A stretch of DNA of 22,893 bases from a virus, in the IMG/VR virus record IMGVR_UViG_3300048672_000177, positions 1 through 22,893 of that record; one strand, 5' to 3'. Below the pieces are notes generated by a model that saw only the letters and a program-made list of their open reading frames with translations, had not been told where the DNA came from and made no database searches. Positions 13,926 through 19,964 of the stretch are shown here, piece after piece. Within the stretch, counting starts at the first letter, position 1, and each line of letters begins with the position of its first letter. The position numbers and the translations under genes are program-made.

Positions 13926-14234
13926 ATGGCATTAACTAATTTTGCTGCATTAACAGCAGATCAAAAAATGGTATGGTCTAAAGACCTATGGAAAGCAGCT
14001 CGTGATATGGCTTTCATCAATAAATTTATTGGTGGTAGTGATTCAGTTATTCAACGTATCACTGAATTAACTAAAACTGAGAAAGGCGAAAAGGTCATTA
14101 TGCACCTGTTGGCTGATTTGGTCGAAGATGGTGTTGTCGGTGACAACGAGCGTGAGAATAACGAAGAAGAAATGAAAACATACAATGATACGATCACTAT
14201 TGATCTTATCTCACACGGTGTACGCCAAAAGGGT
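13926..14234 (+). CDS. Major capsid protein, exon 1 (residues 1-103), N4-gp56 type
   Basis: The main head shell protein, split by a group I intron. Exon 1 encodes MALTNFAALTADQKMVWSKD... to LISHGVRQKG, the N-terminal half of the N4-gp56-type capsid family. AAGGA lies before the ATG. The frame continues 24 nt into the intron (YLNSSYA, stop), which is an artefact of unspliced reading. Splicing after T14234 joins codon GGT to AAA at 15136 and restores RQKG-KLAEQKTVVTFRENA, exactly the continuous family motif. The two exons give 367 residues. Codons (ggt, cgt, gaa, cac) are those of a highly expressed gene. Confidence 0.9.
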
Positions 14235-14389
14235 TATCTAAATAGCTCCTACGCTTAATCTCGTAGAAAAGTCCTCTAATTGCTGGAATATCCTTAGAGT
14301 CTTTCTAACTACAAAGTAATCTGAAAAGATAAACTTGAATGTTTGAAAATAGAAAGAATTGGACAATCAGCAGCTAAGATACTAAGGTA

Positions 14390-14418
14390 TTGACAAATAG
14401 TGATATTTGTGGTATACT
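14390..14418 (+). promoter_or_regulatory. Sigma70 promoter inside the intron, upstream of the endonuclease
   Basis: TTGACA (14390-14395), exactly 17 nt, TATACT (14413-14418). This is the closest match to the sigma70 consensus in the window. It overlaps the intron core between Q and R and lies 70 nt before the HNH ORF, so it can drive the nuclease separately from the capsid transcript. Confidence 0.65.
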
Positions 14419-14487
14419 ATGTATAAAGTTCAACGACTAGAACGTAAGTTCGTAGTGTTCAAGAGAATACCAAATGGGGACTAACTT

Positions 14488-15075
14488 ATGCATATTTGCA
14501 AACAATGCGGTGAAAAAGATATATCTAAATTTTATACAAGATCTGATAACGGTAAACCCAGGGGTTTATGTAAATCTTGTTTAAACACTAATTCTTTAAT
14601 TAGATACTCTGAAAAGAAAGCTGAGATCGCTATAAAAGAGAGCCAGTACAGAGCGCTAAATAAAGATAAAATTAGACAAAGAAAAGCCATATATTATATT
14701 GATAATAAAGAGCACATCTTAGAAAGGTGTCAAAATTATAGGTTAATAAATAAAGATAAATATCTAGAATATTCTAGAAAATGGCGTAAATTAGATTTAG
14801 ATAGATATAGAAAGTTGAGTTTGAAACAAACATCTTTAAAACGTGCTAGAAAGCTTCAAGCTACATTTAAAGAGATGTCAGAATGGCATCAGTTTATGTT
14901 AGATGAAATATATGATCTTGCTTATATTAGATCCCAGGCAACCGGGATAAAATGGCACGTAGATCATATAGTCCCATTAAAATCTAAACTTGTTTGTGGA
15001 TTACATCATCCAAATAATTTGCAAGTTATACCTGCAACTGAAAATCTCAGAAAAGGTAATAGGTTAAAGATATAG
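14488..15075 (+). CDS. Intron-encoded HNH homing endonuclease, 195 aa
   Basis: Expected to cut intron-less capsid alleles so that the intron spreads by repair. The N-terminus is a zinc-binding ribbon (CKQCGEK...GLCKSCLN, residues 4-34, two CxxC pairs). The middle is a long basic helical linker with repeated NKDK/NKEH units (about 55-115), a layout seen in DNA-tracking linkers. The C-terminus has the HNH motif WHVDHIVPLKSKLVCGLHHP NNLQVIPATENLRKGN (about 156-191). A GGGG site lies about 9 nt before the ATG. The stop TAG (15073-15075) is inside the P7 3' strand. Codons are AT-rich and unlike the capsid exons around it. Confidence 0.9.
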   Translation: MHICKQCGEKDISKFYTRSDNGKPRGLCKSCLNTNSLIRYSEKKAEIAIKESQYRALNKDKIRQRKAIYYIDNKEHILERCQNYRLINKDKYLEYSRKWRKLDLDRYRKLSLKQTSLKRARKLQATFKEMSEWHQFMLDEIYDLAYIRSQATGIKWHVDHIVPLKSKLVCGLHHPNNLQVIPATENLRKGNRLKI

Positions 15076-15135
15076 TCTGATCTCTATAGAAATATAGAGA
15101 GATCTATTGGAATCGAATAGATCGTAACATTAATG

Positions 15136-15930
15136 AAATTGGCAGAACAAAAAACTGTTGTTACCTTCCGTGAAAACGCTAAAGAACGTCTGGCCTACTG
15201 GCTAGCAAATCGTATGGACCAATTGGCCTTCTTGACTTTGTCAGGTATTGGCTATAGTTACAACAATGATGGTTCAGCTCGTGCCACTACTGCATTCTCT
15301 CAGTTATCTTTCGCAGCTGATGTAGCAGCTCCATCTTCTCTACGTCATCGTAGATGGGACGGTGTTAATTCTACTTTGGTAGCAGGTAACACTGCAACTA
15401 TGCTGGCAACAGACACTCTTACTTACAAAGCTATTGTAGATATCGTTGTCTATGCTAAAACTCATTACATCAAACCATTGAACATGGGCGGTAAAGAATA
15501 CTATGTAGCTTTCGTTCGTCCAGAAGCTTTAGCTCAATTGAAAAAAGATCAAGACTACCAAAGAGCAGTTGTAACTGGTGCTGATCGTGGTAAAGATAAC
15601 CCATTCTTCTCAGGCGGTATTCTAACTGTTGATGGCGTGATCTTCCACGAACATCGTTTAGTCTTTAATACTAAAGGTGCTTCCTCTGGTTCTAAATGGG
15701 GAGCTTCTGGTACTATTGACGGTTCTAGAATGTTGTTGTGCGGCTCTCAAGCTCTAGGCTTTGCTGACTTGGGTGCTCCAGAGTGGTCAGAGAAATGGTT
15801 TAACTATGACTCTTCCCCTGGTATCAACATTGATAAAATGTTCGGTTTTATGAAACCTAAATTCTACAGCATTTATGACAAATCTGTTGAAGATTTCGGT
15901 GCATTGTGTATCGACCATGCTATTGCGTAA
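15136..15930 (+). CDS. Major capsid protein, exon 2 (residues 104-367), N4-gp56 type
   Basis: Encodes KLAEQKTVVTFRENAKERLA through LCIDHAIA and contains the family's conserved RLAYWLANRMDQLAFLTLSG, DIVVYAKTHYIKPLNMGGKE and VDGVIFHEHRLVFN. An ATG at 15133-15135 gives the false look of an independent gene start; its G is the last base of the intron, no Shine-Dalgarno precedes it, and the preceding family motif is in exon 1. The TAA at 15930 is followed by a strong terminator hairpin. Codons resemble exon 1 (cgt, ggt, ttc, cca), consistent with one very highly expressed gene. Confidence 0.9.
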   Translation, partial: KLAEQKTVVTFRENAKERLAYWLANRMDQLAFLTLSGIGYSYNNDGSARATTAFSQLSFAADVAAPSSLRHRRWDGVNSTLVAGNTATMLATDTLTYKAIVDIVVYAKTHYIKPLNMGGKEYYVAFVRPEALAQLKKDQDYQRAVVTGADRGKDNPFFSGGILTVDGVIFHEHRLVFNTKGASSGSKWGASGTIDGSRMLLCGSQALGFADLGAPEWSEKWFNYDSSPGINIDKMFGFMKPKFYSIYDKSVEDFGALCIDHAIA

Positions 15931-15948
15931 GCAGTAATTAATTAACAC

Positions 15949-15991
15949 GCCCCCTCTCCCTTAGATTATCTTTGGGCTGAGGGGCTCTTTT
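15949..15991 (+). terminator. Intrinsic terminator after the capsid gene
   Basis: CCCCTC (15951-15956) pairs with GAGGGG (15979-15984), with an inner CCC/GGG extension and an outer G-C, followed by CTCTTTT. It limits read-through from the capsid gene to the following small genes. Confidence 0.75.
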
Positions 15992-16002
15992 AAGAGAACA
16001 AT

Positions 16003-16083
16003 ATGGCTAAACAACCAGTAAAACCAATGAAAGCTCCATTCCCTCCTAAGAAAGCTCCGGCTAAAGGTAAGAAAGGTTGCTAA
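16003..16083 (+). CDS. Lys/Pro-rich microprotein, 26 aa
   Basis: ATG at 16003 to TAA at 16083 encodes MAKQPVKPMKAPFPPKKAPA followed by KGKKGC: ten Lys/Pro-type residues per dozen, no acidic residue, and a terminal Cys. A weak AAGAGA site lies about 6 nt upstream. It sits between the capsid terminator and the decoration-protein candidate. Short basic Pro/Lys-rich peptides of this type are often seen next to capsid genes, so a nucleoid- or head-associated role is possible, but there is no family evidence. Confidence 0.5.
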   Translation: MAKQPVKPMKAPFPPKKAPAKGKKGC

Positions 16084-16130
16084 TCAATTTAAAGAATCTA
16101 TTGATGATTCTTAAACAAAAGGTAGAGTTG

Positions 16131-16166
16131 ATGATGATCTATCTTTTTCCTCTTAATATCATCATA
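16131..16166 (+). promoter_or_regulatory. Leader hairpin before the decoration-protein gene
   Basis: ATGATGAT (16131-16138) pairs perfectly with ATCATCAT (16159-16166) across a 20-nt pyrimidine-rich loop; AGGAAAG, the ribosome site, starts 3 nt after the stem. A separate stem AAGAATC/GATTCTT (16092-16112) lies upstream. The stems may affect translation or mRNA stability; no T-run, so not terminators. Confidence 0.35.
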
Positions 16167-16177
16167 TAGGAAAGAAA

Positions 16178-16594
16178 ATGGCAATTACAAAAAAACCTGG
16201 TCGCCAGGAAAAAGTCGTAGCGATTGTAGATTATACTTTTGCTGATCTAACATCTGGTACAGCAGTAGCAGCAGTTAACCTGCCAGCTAATGCTCGTATC
16301 TTAGAAGTTATTAATAAAGTTGGTACTGCTTTTAATAGTGCAACATCTGATGCTCTGATTGTACAAAGCAACGAGTCTACACCTAAAGCTTATATCACTG
16401 TAACAGCAGGTTCTGGCGCTCTCTCTGCTGGTTTAACTAGTAGAGCTGCTAATACTAACCTTGGCTTTAAGAACACTGTAGTATCTACTGTAGATCTTAA
16501 ATGGACAGGTGTTGGTACAGCTCCTACCACTGGCACCGGCACTTTGATCGTAGAATATGTTGTTGATGGAAGATCTGCTTTCTCTCAAGACTAA
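16178..16594 (+). CDS. Head decoration / minor capsid protein candidate, 138 aa
   Basis: A small beta-rich protein (MAITKKPGRQEKVVAIVDYT..., TAVAAVNLPANARILEVINK, KWTGVGTAPTTGTGTLIVEY) resembling phage head-stabilising or fibre proteins. It lies just after the capsid gene, has a strong AGGAAAG Shine-Dalgarno and is bounded by its own terminator. The codons (ggt, cgt, gct) point to high expression. High expression, size and place argue for a capsid decoration protein; family identity is not established by motif. Confidence 0.65.
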   Translation: MAITKKPGRQEKVVAIVDYTFADLTSGTAVAAVNLPANARILEVINKVGTAFNSATSDALIVQSNESTPKAYITVTAGSGALSAGLTSRAANTNLGFKNTVVSTVDLKWTGVGTAPTTGTGTLIVEYVVDGRSAFSQD

Positions 16595-16606
16595 ATAAAA
16601 AATATA

Positions 16607-16661
16607 ACCCCATAGTCTCATGGTACTTACATAGTGAGTAATATGGTCTATGGGGTTTTTT
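16607..16661 (+). terminator. Strong intrinsic terminator after the decoration-protein gene
   Basis: AACCCCATAG (16607-16616) pairs perfectly over 10 bp with CTATGGGGTT (16648-16657), followed by TTTT. The 31-nt loop is itself able to fold. It separates the highly expressed head genes from the head-tail junction genes. Confidence 0.85.
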
Positions 16662-16676
16662 AGTATTAGGACTATT

Positions 16677-17033
16677 ATGAACAAAACACCAGCTCTAATA
16701 TCCTTGTTATTTGAAGCTAGAACTCAATCTCACATCTTTCATTTACAATCTAAGTCATATGCTCAACATAGGGCTTTAGGTTCGTATTATGAAGATATTA
16801 TAGATTTAGCAGATTCCATTGCTGAGAACTATCAAGGACGTTATGAAATTATAAAGAGTTATCCAAAGGTATCTGTTAATTCTACAGACCCTGTTAAAAT
16901 GATCGAACAGGTACGTTCCTGGATTGATAAGAATAGAAAAGATTGTTGTTCAGAATCTGAGATTCAAAATATCATAGATGAAGTACAATCTTTAAATAAC
17001 TCTACCATCTACAAATTAAAGAATTTATTTTAA
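16677..17033 (+). CDS. Hypothetical, DUF5856-like helical protein, 118 aa
   Basis: MNKTPALISLLFEARTQSHI FHLQ, then SYAQHRALGSYYEDIIDLAD SIAENYQGRYEI: a helical pattern with His residues spaced as in the DUF5856 family seen in other phages (resembling Dps/ferritin-like four-helix proteins, recalled, not searched). The C-terminus has CC followed by a helix. Start chosen at 16677 because TATTAGG lies about 7 nt upstream; an in-frame ATG at 16650 lies within the terminator stem and is unlikely. Role unknown. Confidence 0.7.
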   Translation: MNKTPALISLLFEARTQSHIFHLQSKSYAQHRALGSYYEDIIDLADSIAENYQGRYEIIKSYPKVSVNSTDPVKMIEQVRSWIDKNRKDCCSESEIQNIIDEVQSLNNSTIYKLKNLF

Positions 17034-17034
17034 T

Positions 17035-17427
17035 ATGGAATTTAAAAAATTTAGAAGCCCTGGAGTCGAAGAGATTAAGGTCACAGATCTCTCTGGTCAT
17101 GCAGCCACTCTCTCTCCAGAATACACATCAATACCCTCTATCTTATGGGGTCAAGCCTATGCCTTGGGAGCCGTCTCTGAGGACATGCAGGTTAATGACA
17201 TGGATTCTTTTATCTCTCAGAAAAAAAGAGAGGCAGAGGATTTAGTATTAAAAGAACGAGAAGAAGTTAAAGTTGTTCTTAGACAGATCATTAAAGAACC
17301 TCAAGGATTCTTAGATAAAGAAGGGAGACCTTTAACTCGTAAGGTAATCGGTCTTATGGAAAAACCTGTTAAGAAGGATCTAGTAGATTCTGTATGGGAA
17401 GAATTAATTAAAGAAGAAGGTATCTAA
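17035..17427 (+). CDS. Hypothetical virion-morphogenesis protein, 130 aa
   Basis: The N-terminal half MEFKKFRSPGVEEIKVTDLS GHAATLSPEYTSIP is extended; the second half is a charged helical region (KKREAEDLVLKEREEVKVVL) and ends VDSVWEELIKEEGI. It starts 1 nt after the preceding stop and overlaps the adaptor gene by TAATG. The tight packing with adaptor and nozzle genes suggests a head-completion or chaperone role, but no motif supports a precise call. Confidence 0.65.
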   Translation: MEFKKFRSPGVEEIKVTDLSGHAATLSPEYTSIPSILWGQAYALGAVSEDMQVNDMDSFISQKKREAEDLVLKEREEVKVVLRQIIKEPQGFLDKEGRPLTRKVIGLMEKPVKKDLVDSVWEELIKEEGI

Positions 17428-18173
17428 TGACACTGTTAGAGCTAATTACTCATCTTAGAAAGAATATTTTACATGATACCGGGGGTACTGGAACAGATTG
17501 GTCTTCTTGGACTGAGAGTGATTATGACTCTATTCAGTTAAGATGGGATAATGAAGAGTTAACAGGATATATTAATGCTGCTATAGATATGGTCTATAGA
17601 CGTACTAATCCTATTAAAGACTTTTATCAATTAGATATTGAAGCAGGTACTAATTCTTATAATCTCCCTTCTTACATACTTGAAGTCTTAAAAGCCAAGA
17701 GAGAGACTGGTAAATATATAGAAGAGAGGAGTATGGACGACTTCTGGAACTTCTCTGAGTATAATACTAAATCAGGTGAACCTTCCTCTTTCTTTACAGA
17801 TGTAGAACAAGGCAAAATTCGATTTTATCCTACACCCCTAACAGATGAAACCATAGACCTCATGATCTATAGGCTTCCGGTGTCTAAGTTATCATGGGAT
17901 AATCCAGAGGCTTCTCCAGAATTAAGGGAAGAATATCAGATCCCTATGTTATACGGGGCTGCTTCTCTTTGCTATTTAAAAGATGAAGCTAACATCTTAG
18001 ATCCTCAAAGAGCTAATACCTTCTCTCTAATGTTTGATAGAGAGTTCCCCTTTACTTCTGCCTATTCTAACATACGCAAAGGAAGAACTGCCAACAGGCC
18101 AGTAAGATATGGCGGTATTGGTGGAGTAAACGTAAAGCGTTCTAACTGGCAGAACAGAAGTGAGAGGTACTAA
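17427..18173 (+). CDS. Head-tail adaptor protein, 248 aa
   Basis: Connects the portal ring to the tail. Recognisable features: an N-terminal helix MTLLELITHLRKNIL, WDNEELTGYINAAIDMVYRR TNP (about residues 42-64), FYQLDIEAGTNSYNLPSYIL and GKIRFYPTPLTDETIDLMIY RLP, a pattern I recall for the SU10/podovirus adaptor group. The C-terminus is basic (ANRPVRYGGIGGVNVKRSNW), suited to contact a partner ring. It overlaps both neighbours by TAATG, so production is coupled with the nozzle-like protein. Confidence 0.75.
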   Translation: MTLLELITHLRKNILHDTGGTGTDWSSWTESDYDSIQLRWDNEELTGYINAAIDMVYRRTNPIKDFYQLDIEAGTNSYNLPSYILEVLKAKRETGKYIEERSMDDFWNFSEYNTKSGEPSSFFTDVEQGKIRFYPTPLTDETIDLMIYRLPVSKLSWDNPEASPELREEYQIPMLYGAASLCYLKDEANILDPQRANTFSLMFDREFPFTSAYSNIRKGRTANRPVRYGGIGGVNVKRSNWQNRSERY

Positions 18174-19441
18174 TGCCACGTCATCCTAAAGGTGTTAATA
18201 TAACAGGGTTTAAAGGATTAAATAATGTAGGTTCTCCTGATAATACTTCAGAACAGTTCTTAAAGAAAGCTCTTAATATTAATATAGACAAGACAGGTAA
18301 TATCTCTAAAAGGAAAGGTTATCAGAAAGTAATAGATGGAGTCTTTACATCCTTATGGGCCTCAGAAAACGGATTAGGATGTTATAGCACATTCAATAAT
18401 AACTTAGTAAGGATCTATGAAGACTATAGTACAGAAGTACTGGCTAGTGGAATATCAGATGATCCTATATCATTCGAGGAAATAGATGGAACTGTTTACT
18501 ATAGCTCTAATAGTACTAATGGTATTATATATTCTGGAACTAGACGGGAGTGGGGTCTTGAAAGAAACTGGCTATCTCCTAGTCTCACTCGCACTTCTGG
18601 GTCTCTTGATAATGGGTATTACCAAGTTAACTTTACTTGGGTCTATACCGACGGAAGAGAATCTGGATGCTCAAGAAGTTCTATCATATCTGTACCTGAC
18701 AATTCAGGAATAACGGTAGAAATTCCACCAGCCCCTTCTGGATCTATTTATGCTAGGATCTATTGTTCTACTCAGAATGGTAAAGAGCTTTATTTCCATG
18801 GGACTACAAGTCCTAATAGCACTTACCTTATTGATGATGCTTTTGCTCTAGTAGATCCTTTGAGATTCTTTAATATTGATAAAGCGCCTCTTGGTCATAT
18901 TGTCAAGTATTATAGAGGTCGGATTTATATAGCTTCTGGCAATGTACTCTGGTACTCTGAACCATTTCAGTATGAACAGTTTAGACTTGATTCTAACTAC
19001 TTTGAATTTCCAGGGGAGATTAGAGAGGTTATGCCAGTAGAAGACGGCATCTGGATAGGTTCTGATCGTCTTTATTATTTATCTGGTGAAGAACCTGATA
19101 AGTTTAAAAGGAGTACTAAAGAGCATATAAAGATTGTTCCAGGAACATCTACTCGCATCTCAGGTAGTTATATTCATATGGACAATACTCCTATCGGTTA
19201 CAAATGGCTAGTAACTAGTAATCTAGGGGTGTGGATATTATTTAATCAAGGCCTTTGTATTAATATGACTGCTGAGAATGTAGCTTTAGATCAAGCTGAT
19301 TCAGGTACATCTCTCTTCTTACAAGACTCTGGTATTAATCAATACCTTTCAATTCTTAAAACTAACTCTAATCCTAATAACTCTGTCATGGGTGATTTAG
19401 TAGAGACAACTATAGTCAGAAATGGCGTTATTATAAACTAA
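18173..19441 (+). CDS. Tail nozzle / DNA-stabilisation-like protein, 422 aa
   Basis: MPRHPKGVNITGFKGLNNVG opens a protein of repeated short beta segments: ALNINIDKTGNISKRKGYQK VID, SFEEIDGTVYYSSNSTNGII, YYRGRIYIASGNVLWYSEPF, EDGIWIGSDRLYYLSGEEPD. These read as propeller-like blades and match the P22 gp10/podovirus nozzle class, which plugs the head after packaging and forms the short tail tube. The gene directly follows the adaptor with a TAATG overlap, the expected order. Exact family not confirmed. Confidence 0.72.
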   Translation: MPRHPKGVNITGFKGLNNVGSPDNTSEQFLKKALNINIDKTGNISKRKGYQKVIDGVFTSLWASENGLGCYSTFNNNLVRIYEDYSTEVLASGISDDPISFEEIDGTVYYSSNSTNGIIYSGTRREWGLERNWLSPSLTRTSGSLDNGYYQVNFTWVYTDGRESGCSRSSIISVPDNSGITVEIPPAPSGSIYARIYCSTQNGKELYFHGTTSPNSTYLIDDAFALVDPLRFFNIDKAPLGHIVKYYRGRIYIASGNVLWYSEPFQYEQFRLDSNYFEFPGEIREVMPVEDGIWIGSDRLYYLSGEEPDKFKRSTKEHIKIVPGTSTRISGSYIHMDNTPIGYKWLVTSNLGVWILFNQGLCINMTAENVALDQADSGTSLFLQDSGINQYLSILKTNSNPNNSVMGDLVETTIVRNGVIIN

Positions 19442-19449
19442 GGAAACAA

Positions 19450-19959
19450 ATGGAACAAAATAAAATTAATGATTCTCAAGATCTGAAAGTTGGTGGCTAC
19501 TTTACCTACGAGCATATTAGAGATGGCAAGATTATTGACACTTGGAAAGAGAAGAATATTGTAGTTAACACAGGTTTAAATTATCTATTAGACTCCGCTC
19601 TATCTGGTGCTACTGTAAGTACATCTCACTATATTGGCCTTTTCTCTAATAACTATACTCCAATTGCTGGTACACTAATCACTGATTTGACAGAGGTTAA
19701 CGCTAAGTATACAGAAGCCACCAGACCAACATGGACTGAAGCAGGAGCTACATCTCAGGCAATCACTAACTCAGCTAGTCCAGCAGCTTTCACATTCAAT
19801 GCAAGCGAGACTGTCTATGGTGCCTTCTTAATTAGTAATAATACTAAAGGTGGCACTACTGGTACTCTGATTGCAGCTTCCAAGTTCTCTTCTAGTAGAG
19901 CTATGTTGTCAACAGATGTTTTAAATGTAACGTATACCTTGTCTGCATCTTCTACATAA
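19450..19959 (+). CDS. Tail/virion structural protein candidate, 169 aa
   Basis: GGYFTYEHIRDGKIIDTWKE KNIVVNTGLNYLLD, then HYIGLFSNNYTPIAGTLITD and a Thr/Ser/Ala-rich beta C-terminus. The pattern VVNTGLNYLLD...xYIGLF is one I recall in small phage proteins near tail fibres. The start has AAGGAAA 5 nt upstream. It sits between nozzle and fibre/spike genes, so a tail-tip adaptor or fibre-support role is plausible. Confidence 0.7.
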   Translation: MEQNKINDSQDLKVGGYFTYEHIRDGKIIDTWKEKNIVVNTGLNYLLDSALSGATVSTSHYIGLFSNNYTPIAGTLITDLTEVNAKYTEATRPTWTEAGATSQAITNSASPAAFTFNASETVYGAFLISNNTKGGTTGTLIAASKFSSSRAMLSTDVLNVTYTLSASST

Positions 19960-19964
19960 TATCT

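Larger units (their letters stand above)
14235..15135 (+). ncRNA. Group I self-splicing intron, 901 nt, within the capsid gene
   Basis: The 5' site follows T14234; exon GGGT pairs with intron GCTC (14245-14248) to form a short P1 with the required U.G pair. Core elements follow in order: P (AATTGCTGG, 14278-14286), with TGCTG pairing CAGCA (14368-14372) as P4, Q (AATCAGCAGC, 14365-14374), R (GTTCAACGACTAGA, 14428-14441) and S (AAGATATAGTC, 15067-15077). GACTA (14435-14439) with TAGTC (15073-15077) forms P7. Then come a P9 stem TCTCTATA-GAAA-TATAGAGA (15081-15100) with a GAAA tetraloop and a second stem GATCTATT/AATAGATC (15101-15123). The intron ends at G15135. The endonuclease ORF lies in the P8 region. 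The exact subgroup (IA2-like) is inferred. Confidence 0.88.

Noticed and set aside
14235-14258. Natural C-terminus YLNSSYA of a short capsid-like protein
   Set aside because: These codons lie in the 5' end of the intron and match nothing in the capsid family; splicing removes them.
15133-15930. A separate capsid gene starting at the ATG at 15133
   Set aside because: No ribosome site precedes it, the ATG ends with the last intron base, and the family's N-terminal part is found in frame in exon 1 at 13926-14234.
16650-16676. Upstream ATG start for the DUF5856-like gene
   Set aside because: It lies inside the 3' arm of the strong terminator 16607-16661; the ATG at 16677 has a ribosome site and a better N-terminus.
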